64,000 nucleotides of DNA from Paenibacillus faecis (GTDB taxonomy: Bacteria; Bacillota; Bacilli; Paenibacillales; Paenibacillaceae): the NCBI RefSeq assembly GCF_008084145.1, contig NZ_VSDO01000005.1, positions 496,001 to 560,000 of the forward strand, in the 5' to 3' direction. The position numbers and the translations under genes are program-made. The notes beneath the pieces were generated by a model. The model saw only the letters and a program-made list of their open reading frames with translations. It was not told where the DNA came from and searched no databases. Shown one piece after another: positions 33,909-42,822 of this stretch. The stretch's first letter is position 1; each line of letters begins with the position of its first letter.

Positions 33909-34685
33909 ATGTCGCTTAACAATAAAGTAATCGTCGTCACGGGCGCGTCCAGCGGCATCGGGGCTTTAGCCGCGCGCATGCTGTCGGAACAGGGAGCCAC
34001 GCTGGTGCTCGCCGCCAGGTCGGCGGATAAGTTGAAGGAAATCCGGAACGGGATGATGGGGCCCAGCAAGATCGTGGAACTCGATGTCGGCGACGACGAA
34101 TCCGTCGCAGCGGGTTTCAAGGAGATCTACGCGGAGTTCGGGCGGGTTGACTGCCTCGTCAACAACGCGGGTTACGGGAAATTTACCGCCTTTGATGAAA
34201 TGCCGCTTCATGAGTTTGAAGCGATGATGAACGTGAATTATATGGGAATGGTCCGCTGCACGAAGGCGGTTCTGCCGCGGATGAAAGAGGCCCGATCCGG
34301 CCGGATCGTGAATATCGCCTCCATAGCGGGCAAGATCGGAACGGCGAAATCCACGGCTTATACGGCCACGAAGCATGCCGTACTGGGCTTCAGCAGCGCG
34401 CTCCGTCAGGAGGTCCGCCCCTATGGCATCACCGTGTCCACGATCAACCCGGGTCCGATCGATACGCCGTTCTTCTCGTTGGCCGACCCGGAGGGGCATT
34501 ACGTCAACAATGTCAAATGGTTTATGATGAAGCCCGAACGGGTGGCGAAGGCGCTGGTCCACGCGGTTCGCACCGGTACGACGGAAATCAATCTTCCGTG
34601 GACCGCGGGGGTCGGCGCGAAATTTTATCAAGTATTTCCCCGTCTGGCCGATCGTCTCAGTTATCGCATGCTGAATAAGAAATAA
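33909..34685 (+). CDS. Short-chain dehydrogenase/reductase (YqjQ-like)
   Basis: 258 residues of the classical SDR family. The NAD(P) motif is TGASSGIG (about residues 11-18), NNAGYG follows, the catalytic Ser lies in IASIAGK and YTATK carries the active-site Tyr and Lys. The C-terminal extension (KPERVAKALVHAV and a final basic stretch) resembles membrane-associated DltE/YqjQ relatives. The substrate is unknown. GAAGGGAAGGG precedes the start, and a terminator follows. Confidence 0.88.
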   Translation: MSLNNKVIVVTGASSGIGALAARMLSEQGATLVLAARSADKLKEIRNGMMGPSKIVELDVGDDESVAAGFKEIYAEFGRVDCLVNNAGYGKFTAFDEMPLHEFEAMMNVNYMGMVRCTKAVLPRMKEARSGRIVNIASIAGKIGTAKSTAYTATKHAVLGFSSALRQEVRPYGITVSTINPGPIDTPFFSLADPEGHYVNNVKWFMMKPERVAKALVHAVRTGTTEINLPWTAGVGAKFYQVFPRLADRLSYRMLNKK

Positions 34686-34689
34686 GATG

Positions 34690-34720
34690 AACACCGACTT
34701 CCCGCAGTCGGTGTTTTTTT
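34690..34720 (+). terminator. Terminator of the SDR gene
   Basis: AACACCGACT pairs with AGTCGGTGTT, followed by a seven-T run, immediately after the stop codon. Confidence 0.93.
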
Positions 34721-34864
34721 GTTGGCCCGAGCGAAATAGCCGCTCAAAAGGTGATTGCCCAGGGCTGTCCTTCCTTTGAAAAAAGAAACCATCTGGCCAA
34801 GGCCGTAAACTGTCCAGCGGGAGGCACGACACATAGAGCAGAACGGCCTTTGGGGGGGCGGCGG

Positions 34865-35123
34865 GTGCTTTAAAGGATGAATCGCTGCCGCGCCGACGCA
34901 GGTGCTCTAGCGGATGAATCGCTGCCGCGCTGATGCAGGTGCTCTAGCGGATGAATCGCTGCCGCGCCGACGCGGGTGCTCTAGCGGATGAATCGCTGCC
35001 GCGCTGACGCGGGTGCTCTAGCGGATGAATCGCTGCCGCGCCGCCGCAGGTGCTCTAGCGGATGAATCGCTGCCGCGCTGACGCAGGTGCTCTAGCGGAT
35101 GAATCACGCTACGCTCACACCGA
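34865..35123. repeat. 37-bp tandem repeat, seven units
   Basis: Units start at 34865, 34902, 34939, 34976, 35013, 35050 and 35087 (last one degenerate). Each reads GTGCTCTAGCGGATGAATCG followed by CTGCCGCGC and a variable GACGCAG/GATGCAG/GACGCGG end. The ends alternate between CGCC and CGCT types, suggesting expansion of a two-unit block. No spacers and no coding signal. Confidence 0.9.
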
Positions 35124-35125
35124 TT

Positions 35126-35312
35126 GCTCTAACGGACGCAATAGCTGCTATTTCGCCAGAAATGGCTTCCATTGGATTTTAACGGAAATAGTAGCGCCTA
35201 TTTGCGGATTTCACCGCCAAACTGAGCTCATTTTGCCGAAATAGGCGCTACTGCGTCCGTTAGAATTCCGATTCGTCCGAAAAGGACGAAATAGGCGCTA
35301 TGGCGTCCGTTA
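35126..35312. repeat. 83-bp hairpin element, copy 4, with flanking arms
   Basis: The core at 35180-35262 begins TAACGGAAATAGTAGCGCC and ends with the pairing GGCGCTACTGCGTCCGTTA. It has the same length and ends as the three cores in the 317-bp array. Extra partial arms lie on both sides (35130-35150 and 35288-35312). No gene is present from here to 35640. Confidence 0.8.
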
Positions 35313-35640
35313 GATTTTACGATCGGGCTTCGGACTGGGCGCGGCCGACCCCGACACTTCTGGGCCCTTTTTTCAAAGGCCCATTGCGGGGGTACGGTCC
35401 TTTCGGACGCGTTCCGTGACTACGGCGATGATTCGGGTCGTTAAGGAGGGAGCCATTCGGCCTTCATGCCCACCAATCCCTTGTTATCCTGAAGGACTAG
35501 AATCAGCTCGACAGAATCCACGGGAGAGTCCCAGAAAATTAAGTAATTGGAAGTATTTTCAAACCTTAATATCCTTGTGAATAATGGAATTGAATTGCAT
35601 TGTTATTCCCGAATATTCCATTTTAGAAGGAGTGTTGTTC

Positions 35641-37437
35641 ATGCGGAAATACCTGTACAAGCCCTTTGTCGTAATGCTTTCATCCGTTCTGCTTTGGACG
35701 GGGTGGTCCGGAAGCGGTCACGCCGCGGCTCCGGAAGAAGCAGCTTCTGTGCAATGGTCGCATGAGTTGGAAGGCATCGATGTCTCGAAAACAGATGCGA
35801 AGGGAAGCGCTGTTACTGTAACCTCAGACGGAGGCTATGTTTTCGTAGGCTATCGTGGTTCCTCACTCACCGAGAAGGGGGCTTCCCATGTCGTTAAGGT
35901 AAACGGCAACGGTGAGATCGTTTGGAAAAACGATATCGATGTGTTGGATCAACACGGAGATTATTCAACCAATAGAGCCTTTGCCGTGACGGAGACTTCC
36001 GACGGAAGTCTCCTGATCGCCGGAGAACAAATCCGGAAAGATATTGACCGGAAGCGCCGTGCGGTTCCGTTTGTCTTCAAGCTGAGTCCCGACGGGGAGT
36101 TGTTGTGGAAAAAAAATTATCCTGACCTCTCATACTACACTCAACGGGCGGAGCTGATCCAAAAAACCTCGGATGGAGGGGCGATTATCGGCGGGGGGGC
36201 CAGAACAGACAACTGGTATCCGACGCACACATTCCTTCTAAAAATAAATGCGGATGGAGATGTAGCCTGGTACGAAACTTATTCATTCGGGTTCTATACC
36301 TATTTTCATAACATGGTCGTCACTCCCGACGACGGAGTTATTGTAACCGGTGAGAAGGTAAACTCCAGATGGGGCCCGTATAGTCATCGGTTCATAACCA
36401 AATTCGGCCCGAATGGAGATCAGGAGTGGGAAAAAATGAAGGAGACCGACGAAATTCGGGCGGTGCTCCCTTCCGAGGACGGAACCTTCTTGCTGACCAG
36501 ATACAATTCGGAGGAGGAGAGATACTATCTTCAAAAGATGACCGAAACCGGGGACATTTTGTGGGAAAAAGTTTCGGATGCGCTATCCGCTTCAGCGATC
36601 GGCGATATAGTTCAAGCTCAGCCTATGGAGGACGGGTTTGCCGTAATCTCCAACCAGTCTACGGAATATGCCGGAAAGTCTTATAAATATAAAGTCACCT
36701 TGACGGATGATAATGCGATTCCGATCAAAAAATACTTGTTCGGAACGCACGAATTGTACATTTCGAAAGGCGGCATCTCCCTGGATGACCGCGGGCTTGT
36801 CTACACGGGGACCCTCCTAACAAAAACAGAAACGGGCTCTAAAACAACGTTTCCTTTGGCAAAAATCGCCGTGCCCGGCCAAGCCCCGACTAACCCGAAG
36901 TTTTCCAAGCTCCGGTTTCAAACGGATAAGCTTTATCTGGCCGTCGGACAAGCCGTGCATAGCGTCGTTGAGGCGGTTTACTCCGACGCTACGGTAACGG
37001 ATGTAACCTATTCCTCGAGCTACAATTCGCAGGACCCGGGCATTGCCAAAGCTGACCCGCTTGGAAATATTACCGGCATCAGCCCCGGAACGACGGTAAT
37101 TAAGGCAACTTTTTCGGGATTGCAGGCCAGCGTAACGGTGGAAGTGACGGAAGGGCAAACGGGCCCCGGCCGCTTTTTCCTCGATTCTGACGAATATTCC
37201 CTGTCGGTAGGAACCGAACTGGATATAGCCGCCTTTTACACGGATGAAACGGGCCTGACCTCCAAGGTTACGGAGGATACCGTGTTTGCTGTGGATGACC
37301 CTGCCGTCGCCGCAGTGGACGAGTACGGGAATATTCGGGGGATTAGCCCCGGGGTTACACAGATCACGGCAGCCTTTAACGGACATATTTATAGAGCTAG
37401 CGTGTGGGTGGTTCGTCCGTACACACCAGTTCATTAA
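35641..37437 (+). CDS. Exported beta-propeller protein with two BIG2 domains
   Basis: 598 residues from the ATG at 35641 (AAGGAG upstream). Residues 1-30 are a Sec signal (ending HAAA). Residues 35-415 hold propeller-like repeats of the type TSDGGYVFVGY and KVNGNGEIVWKN. Residues about 430-515 and 520-595 are two bacterial Ig-like group 2 domains, each with a SPGTT/SPGVT turn (GNITGISPGTTVIKATF, GNIRGISPGVTQITAAF). It is likely secreted or wall-associated; the binding partner is unknown. It stands alone, followed by a terminator. Confidence 0.85.
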   Translation: MRKYLYKPFVVMLSSVLLWTGWSGSGHAAAPEEAASVQWSHELEGIDVSKTDAKGSAVTVTSDGGYVFVGYRGSSLTEKGASHVVKVNGNGEIVWKNDIDVLDQHGDYSTNRAFAVTETSDGSLLIAGEQIRKDIDRKRRAVPFVFKLSPDGELLWKKNYPDLSYYTQRAELIQKTSDGGAIIGGGARTDNWYPTHTFLLKINADGDVAWYETYSFGFYTYFHNMVVTPDDGVIVTGEKVNSRWGPYSHRFITKFGPNGDQEWEKMKETDEIRAVLPSEDGTFLLTRYNSEEERYYLQKMTETGDILWEKVSDALSASAIGDIVQAQPMEDGFAVISNQSTEYAGKSYKYKVTLTDDNAIPIKKYLFGTHELYISKGGISLDDRGLVYTGTLLTKTETGSKTTFPLAKIAVPGQAPTNPKFSKLRFQTDKLYLAVGQAVHSVVEAVYSDATVTDVTYSSSYNSQDPGIAKADPLGNITGISPGTTVIKATFSGLQASVTVEVTEGQTGPGRFFLDSDEYSLSVGTELDIAAFYTDETGLTSKVTEDTVFAVDDPAVAAVDEYGNIRGISPGVTQITAAFNGHIYRASVWVVRPYTPVH

Positions 37438-37460
37438 TCACATAAAATAGTGCCGGATGG

Positions 37461-37502
37461 AAAGGGGACGCTGCGCGTTAAGGGTGCAGCGTCCCTTTAT
37501 TT
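37461..37502 (+). terminator. Terminator of the propeller/BIG2 gene
   Basis: GGGACGCTGC pairs with GCAGCGTCCC around a short loop, followed by TTTATTTT. Confidence 0.88.
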
Positions 37503-37605
37503 TCGGCCGGCAAGTCCCGAAAGGTTGGATGGATTTGGTCGGGGCGGTTTTTTCGCATATAATGAGAATAATGATCGCGATTGAATTGATAAAGGATGAA
37601 CTTAC

Positions 37606-39030
37606 ATGACGATAACAACGTTTACCGGTCTGGGCCTTAACGAGGCGCTGACCGCGAAATTGGCGGACTATGGCATTACGCAGCCGTCCCCGGTTCAGGC
37701 GGAGTGCATCCCCGCCGCTCTGGAAGGCCGGGATATTTTGGCGCAATCGCAGACGGGGACGGGCAAGACGCTAGCTTACCTTCTCCCGCTGCTGCAAAAC
37801 ACCAATCCCGACGAGAAAGCATTGCAGGGATTGATTCTGGCACCGACCCAGGAACTGGCGATGCAGATCGTCCGGGAGGCCGAGAAATACGGCGATTCGC
37901 TGGGAATCCGGGTACAGGCCCTGATCGGGGGTGCGGCCATCAAGCGCCAGCTCGAGCGGCTGAAGCAGCATCCGCAGCTCATCGTCGGGACGCCGGGCCG
38001 GATCCGGGAGGTGCTCGCGCTGCGCAAATTGAAGCTGCACACGGTCCGAACCGTTGTCGTCGACGAGGTGGATCAAATGTTCCAGCTTGGTGGGACGGCC
38101 GACCTGGAGCATATTTTGCGCGGTACCCTGCGCGAGCGGCAGCTCCTGTTTCTCTCCGCGACCATCAATCCGGAAATTCGCAAACTGGCCGGGCAGGAGA
38201 TGAAGGACGCGGTGGAAGTCGGCATCGAGCCGGAGCATCGGACCTCCAAGACGGTGGAGCATGTTTACTTCGTCAGCGAACGTGACAAAATCGATATGCT
38301 GCGCCGGATTCTCCGTCACTATGACCCTGCTCGTTCGATCGTGTTTATCAATAACACCTCGGAAATCGCCGAGGTGGAGGCGAAGATGAACTTCGTGGGC
38401 CTGAGCGCCGGCGCTCTGTATGGGGATGCGGACAAAACGGTAAGAAGCGTCACGCTCCGCAAATTCCGGGAAGGTAAAATCCGGGTGCTGGTGGCCACGG
38501 ATGTGGCGGCACGGGGGCTCGATATCGAAGAGTTATCGCTTGTGGTCAACCTGGATCCGCCGATCGATTCGGAGCATTACGTCCATCGGGTAGGACGGAC
38601 CGGCCGGATGGGGCGAAACGGTCTGGCCGTCTCCATCGTCGCGCCGAAAGAAGAGTTCATCATGCGCAAATTCTCCAAGGAGCTCGGGATCGAAATCCGG
38701 CAGCGCGGCATGTACGGCGGACAAGTGGTGGATCCGCAGTCCGCGCAGGGCAGTCGCCGGAACGGGACGGTAGCCGCCCCCGGAAAGAAGCGTGAAAGCG
38801 GGAAGCCCGGAAGCGGAGAAGCGCTCCAAGCCGCTGAGACGGCAGGAGCCCGCCACGCCTCCGGCCGGACGGCTGAAGCTTCGCCGGGACGCGGCAAGCC
38901 CGGCCCGTCCGCCCGCTCGGGCAAAGCGGCACCGAAACCGTCCGCTTCCCGCAAGAACGACCGGAAGAAGACGGACGGGAAGAACAAAGGGGCTCCAAGA
39001 TGGCTGAAGGAGAAGCAGTCGCGGAGCTAG
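37606..39030 (+). CDS. DEAD-box ATP-dependent RNA helicase
   Basis: 474 residues. The Q motif (TQPSPVQ), Walker A (SQTGTGKT, about residues 48-55), DEVD in place of DEAD (about residue 150), SAT and the helicase C motifs RGLDIE and HRVGRTGRMG are all present. A C-terminal tail of about 110 residues is very rich in Arg/Lys/Pro/Ala and probably binds RNA non-specifically. The core resembles the YfmL/CshA group involved in ribosome assembly and RNA turnover. It has its own transcription unit. Confidence 0.92.
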   Translation: MTITTFTGLGLNEALTAKLADYGITQPSPVQAECIPAALEGRDILAQSQTGTGKTLAYLLPLLQNTNPDEKALQGLILAPTQELAMQIVREAEKYGDSLGIRVQALIGGAAIKRQLERLKQHPQLIVGTPGRIREVLALRKLKLHTVRTVVVDEVDQMFQLGGTADLEHILRGTLRERQLLFLSATINPEIRKLAGQEMKDAVEVGIEPEHRTSKTVEHVYFVSERDKIDMLRRILRHYDPARSIVFINNTSEIAEVEAKMNFVGLSAGALYGDADKTVRSVTLRKFREGKIRVLVATDVAARGLDIEELSLVVNLDPPIDSEHYVHRVGRTGRMGRNGLAVSIVAPKEEFIMRKFSKELGIEIRQRGMYGGQVVDPQSAQGSRRNGTVAAPGKKRESGKPGSGEALQAAETAGARHASGRTAEASPGRGKPGPSARSGKAAPKPSASRKNDRKKTDGKNKGAPRWLKEKQSRS

Positions 39031-39092
39031 CCGGCTAGGAACGCTAGTGATGGAATCCAGCGGTAGTACGAGTTTGGTTAGAGGAGGATCTT

Positions 39093-39842
39093 GTGTTGAG
39101 TGAAACGCCCGTTTTACAAATAGAAGAGTTGACCGGGGGTTACAGCCTCGGACGTCCGGTTCTTCATGATATCAATTTCGAGGTGATGCCGGGCGAAATG
39201 GTCGGTCTGATCGGCCTGAACGGTGCCGGCAAAAGCACGACGATGAAGCATATCCTCGGACTGATGACACCGCATCGCGGCGGAGTGGCCGTCCGGGGGA
39301 AGACGCGGGAGGAGGACCCTGAAGGCTACCAATCCTCCCTGGCGTTCGTCCCCGAATCCCCGCTTTTGTACGAGGAATTGACGGTGCGGGAGCATCTTGA
39401 ATTTGCCGCCCGCGCTTACGGGGTCAACCCGGATGATTACCGCGAAAGAACCGAGCGGCTGCTTAAGCTGTTCCACATGGAGGAAAAAGCCGACAGCCTC
39501 TCCATCCATCTATCCAAAGGGATGAAGCAGAAGGTCATGATCATGTGCGCCTTCGTGGCCCGGCCTTCGTTATACGTCATCGACGAGCCTTTTCTGGGTC
39601 TCGATCCGCTCGGGATCCGTTCCCTTCTCGATTTTATGCTGGAAATGAAAGAGAGCGGGGCTTCGATCCTGCTCAGCTCGCATATTTTGTCCACGATCGA
39701 AAATTACTGTGACCGGTTTATCGTGCTTCACCGGGGGGCGGTCATCGCGCGGGGGACCCTGGAGGAGATCGCTCAGCAGGCCGGGATGCCGGGTGCCGCG
39801 CTTGAAGATATTTTCTACAGCTTAGTTAAAGGCGGAGATTAG
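39093..39842 (+). CDS. ecsA: ABC transporter ATP-binding protein EcsA
   Basis: 249 residues. Walker A is GLNGAGKST (about residues 40-48), the signature motif reads HLSKGMKQK and Walker B is LYVIDEPFLGLDP. GAGGAGG lies before a GTG start. It pairs with the adjacent membrane protein EcsB three bases downstream. EcsAB affects protein secretion, proteolysis and competence in Bacillus, in part by exporting peptide fragments that inhibit site-2 proteases. EcsC is not adjacent. Confidence 0.9.
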   Translation: MLSETPVLQIEELTGGYSLGRPVLHDINFEVMPGEMVGLIGLNGAGKSTTMKHILGLMTPHRGGVAVRGKTREEDPEGYQSSLAFVPESPLLYEELTVREHLEFAARAYGVNPDDYRERTERLLKLFHMEEKADSLSIHLSKGMKQKVMIMCAFVARPSLYVIDEPFLGLDPLGIRSLLDFMLEMKESGASILLSSHILSTIENYCDRFIVLHRGAVIARGTLEEIAQQAGMPGAALEDIFYSLVKGGD

Positions 39843-39845
39843 AAA

Positions 39846-41063
39846 ATGAAGCTTCAGGAGCTGTACAGGCAGCGTAAATCGTCTTTTTGGAGCAAAGTGC
39901 TCCCGTTTGTGCCTTATATATTCCAGAGTGGAGTAGCGGTCCTGTTCCTGCTGCTGCTGATTGCCTTCTCCGCCTGGTATACGGCTTTTCTGCAAAATTT
40001 GCCGCCGGGGCTTCCCGTCCTCTGGATCCTGTTGATTCTCCTCGGGCCGCTGACGGTGTACTCCAGTTTCCGGACCTATATGCAGCCGGCCGACGTGATC
40101 TTTCTGCTGCCGCAGGAAGCCGGGATGAGCGAATATCTTAAGCCCGCTTTCCGAAACGGAATCGTGTATAAACTCATCGGCCTTTATATTCTTCTTTTAA
40201 CAGTGTGGCCGCTCTACATCCGGTCGGATCTTGAAGTGCGGCACCCGCTGTGGCTGATCGTGTCGGTGTTGTTTGTGTTGAAGCTGTTGAGCGCCTACGG
40301 CGCATGGCAGGAGCTGCGGATCTCGACCGCCCGTGCCCGCATGGGCTACAGGCTGCTTCGCTGGTCCTTTCTCTGGCTGATGCTGGCCGCCTGGCTATGG
40401 CAGCCGGCGTGGAAGAGCGCCCTGTTTACGGTTCTGGTGGGAATTAACTACGTTTTGGCTTTGCGGTTCCCCATGAAGCACAACGTTCCTTGGGAAAACC
40501 TCATCGCCGCGGAAAAATCGGGAGCCGCCCGGGTTATGCTGCTGCTCGGCTGGTTCGTGGACGTGCCCGCGGAAGGGCAGAAGGTCATTCGCCGCCGCTG
40601 GCTTTCCGCGTTCGGAAACCGCATCCCGTGGTCCCGGGCCGGCGCCTACCGCTATCTGTTGACCAAAACGTTCATTCGCAGCGAGCTGCTGGGCATCATC
40701 GCCCGCTTGACCTTGCTGGGAATGCTGATTGTGGGATGGAACGGACAAACCTGGCTCGGCGCGGCGATCTACCTGTTCTTCATCTTTCTCGCCGGAACCC
40801 AGTTAAGCGCGCTGCGGCATGTCCATAGCGACACACCCGCGGACGCCTACTACCCGATTCCCGTTGGCTCCCGCCCGAAGGAGATCGTGAATCTCGCCAC
40901 CCGCGTCCTGTCGGGAATCGCCGTGGTTCTGTGGATCCCGATGATCTTCGGCCCAGGCGGGAACCTCACCTATCTGATCGGCAGTCTCGCCGTAGGAATC
41001 GTCCTGGTTGTGGGCCTACGGTCCACCTGGAAGCGAAAATGGCGGGAAGAAGAGGAAGAGTAA
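39846..41063 (+). CDS. ecsB: ABC transporter permease EcsB
   Basis: 405 residues with about eight to ten membrane segments. The N-terminus (LYRQRKSSFWSKVLPFVPYI) and the conserved R-x-R-W segments match EcsB. It forms the membrane half of the EcsAB transporter. The gene overlaps the end of the ecsA transcript with a 3-bp gap. A bidirectional terminator separates it from the convergent yjcZ-like gene. Confidence 0.9.
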   Translation: MKLQELYRQRKSSFWSKVLPFVPYIFQSGVAVLFLLLLIAFSAWYTAFLQNLPPGLPVLWILLILLGPLTVYSSFRTYMQPADVIFLLPQEAGMSEYLKPAFRNGIVYKLIGLYILLLTVWPLYIRSDLEVRHPLWLIVSVLFVLKLLSAYGAWQELRISTARARMGYRLLRWSFLWLMLAAWLWQPAWKSALFTVLVGINYVLALRFPMKHNVPWENLIAAEKSGAARVMLLLGWFVDVPAEGQKVIRRRWLSAFGNRIPWSRAGAYRYLLTKTFIRSELLGIIARLTLLGMLIVGWNGQTWLGAAIYLFFIFLAGTQLSALRHVHSDTPADAYYPIPVGSRPKEIVNLATRVLSGIAVVLWIPMIFGPGGNLTYLIGSLAVGIVLVVGLRSTWKRKWREEEEE

Positions 41064-41154
41064 GGGAAGGCAAGCTTAACGGGGATTTCTTTCGATAAAA
41101 TTCGGGAACGATGCCTTTCTTGGGGTTACCGGGCGGCCGCCGCCTTCCCAATTT

Positions 41155-41191
41155 AAAAGACCGTCGGAGCACGAAGCTCCGACGGTCTTTT
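41155..41191. terminator. Bidirectional terminator between ecsB and the YjcZ-like gene
   Basis: A perfect 16-bp stem (AAAAGACCGTCGGAGC at 41155-41170 and its complement at 41176-41191) with a 5-nt loop; A-rich on one side and T-rich on the other, so it works for both convergent genes. Confidence 0.93.
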
Positions 41192-41201
41192 GGCATATCA
41201 A

Positions 41202-41330
41202 TTAGTACAAAAACGAACGGCTGACGATCACCAGCAGGATGAAGAGCACCAGGATAACCCCCGTGCTAGTCCATAAGCCCCCGCCATATCCGCCGCCGTA
41301 TCCGCCTCTATCTTCTCCAACACCGCTCAT
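41202..41330 (-). CDS. YjcZ-family small membrane protein, 42 residues
   Basis: A short gene: MSGVGEDRGG, a glycine/tyrosine-rich YGGGYGGGLW segment, then a hydrophobic helix GVILVLFILLVIVSRSFLY. This glycine-rich head plus single transmembrane tail is typical of the YjcZ sporulation-associated family of Bacillales. AAAGGGG lies eight bases upstream, and the gene ends 11 bp before a strong terminator. Both its structure and its signals support a real gene despite its size. Confidence 0.88.
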   Translation of the reverse strand: MSGVGEDRGGYGGGYGGGLWTSTGVILVLFILLVIVSRSFLY

Positions 41331-41433
41331 TCTGCAAATCCCCTTTCTCATAGATATCATTTAGTACACAGTATTCTATGAGCAGGGGGGGAACCCTGCT
41401 TGGGCGTATATAACGGCTTCCCGACAATTGGGT

Positions 41434-42732
41434 TTACGCTTGGAGATCCTGCACTCCCCGGTACACCAGATCGAACAGATCCTCCAAATTCTCCTCGGCT
41501 ATGCAGGAGAAGGCGATCCGCAGATCGGTATCTCCCAACGCGATCGTCCCGACGCCGTACTCGCGGATCAAGTGCTGCCGCAGCGTCTCGGCGTTTACGT
41601 TTTTAAGCTTGAGACACATGAAATATCCCGAATTAAACGGATAGTATTCCCATACATCTCCGTATTTTCCGCTGTCCAGCAGCGCCTTTACTTTGTTGGC
41701 GCGGCCTTTCATAACCCGGAATTTCTCCGCCTTCTGGGCATGGAATTCCGGAGATTTCAAGGCATGCAGCACGAAGGTTTGGGAAGGATGGGCGCCGCTC
41801 GATATGGTCGCGCGAATGATGCCGAGCGTCTTTTGCTCCAGCGCGGAGAGAACCGCGGCATCTTCGGCGGCATAAGTGATGAACCCGACCCGGAAGCCCC
41901 AGACATACTCTTCCTTGGTCGCGCCGTCGACCTTCACCGGCAGAATCCGTGGATGGCGTCCGGCCAATCTGCCGAAAAGCGATTCGGACAAGGACTCCTC
42001 AAAGAAAAGCCCGAAATAAGCGTCATCCGTCACCACGACAACGTTGATGCCCGCCTCGGCGGCTTCCGTAATCGCGGCGACGATCTCGTCCCCTTCCTTC
42101 GCTCCCGGCGTGTAGCCTGTCGGGTTGTTCGGGAAATTCAGGATGACGATCGCTTTTCCTTTATCCTTCTGGGACAGCAGGGCCTCGCGAAGCCCCTGGC
42201 TGTTAAATTTCATGTCTTCCGTGAAAAGCGGATAGTTGACGATCACACCATGACGGCGGATGCCGAAGGTCAGTTCATAATTTTCCCAGTTCTTGTCCGG
42301 AAAAATGACCGCGTCGCCTTCATCTACGAACAGATCGGCGACGATGCTGAGACCGTGGGTCAGCGCGTTCGTAACGACCGGGTTGCCGAAGCTTTTATCG
42401 GCGATCGACGGATTTTCCGCGATCATCTTCTCGCGCCATGCGCTGCGGAGTTCCGGTTTCCCGGCCGGCGGCGCATACGGGTACAAATCCTGCGGTTTGT
42501 ATGCGGACAAGGTTTCCTGAATGGCCGACAGATGCATCGGCCCGCCGTCCTCGGTGGCGATCCCGATCGTCGCATTGTACTTCTTCGCCCCGGCCGCCGC
42601 TTCGGCGGATTGGCTCAGAATGCCTTCCTTGGGAAAATAAATCTCCTTCCCCAAGGTGGACAGCATTTCGTACACATGGATATTGCCGGCTTTCAGATTC
42701 TCGTTTAACTGCTCCGCAAGTGGGTTCATCAC
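41434..42732 (-). CDS. Class I/II PLP-dependent aminotransferase
   Basis: 432 residues of the aspartate-aminotransferase fold. It has the LNFPNNPTGYTP segment and VVTDDAYFGLFFEE, and the PLP-binding lysine is most likely that in VDGATKEEYVWGFRVGF. A conserved arginine near the C-terminus (LRIAFSC) would bind the substrate carboxylate. The amino donor and acceptor cannot be told. GGAAGGATG lies upstream of the start. It precedes a small PNPOx-like flavoprotein gene and a MocR regulator, a PLP-themed neighbourhood. Confidence 0.87.
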   Translation of the reverse strand: MMNPLAEQLNENLKAGNIHVYEMLSTLGKEIYFPKEGILSQSAEAAAGAKKYNATIGIATEDGGPMHLSAIQETLSAYKPQDLYPYAPPAGKPELRSAWREKMIAENPSIADKSFGNPVVTNALTHGLSIVADLFVDEGDAVIFPDKNWENYELTFGIRRHGVIVNYPLFTEDMKFNSQGLREALLSQKDKGKAIVILNFPNNPTGYTPGAKEGDEIVAAITEAAEAGINVVVVTDDAYFGLFFEESLSESLFGRLAGRHPRILPVKVDGATKEEYVWGFRVGFITYAAEDAAVLSALEQKTLGIIRATISSGAHPSQTFVLHALKSPEFHAQKAEKFRVMKGRANKVKALLDSGKYGDVWEYYPFNSGYFMCLKLKNVNAETLRQHLIREYGVGTIALGDTDLRIAFSCIAEENLEDLFDLVYRGVQDLQA

Positions 42733-42822
42733 GCGTTCATCCTTCCAATCGGTTATTAAGGGACAATGCCGTTTTGACTGCCTAACATTATATCATTTCG
42801 TCCCTCTACCGTCACGGTCTAA

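Noticed and set aside
18592..35123. CRISPR array interpretation of the 36-, 44-, 46- and 37-bp repeats
   Set aside because: Units are directly adjacent with no unique spacers, unit sequences vary and no cas genes are present.
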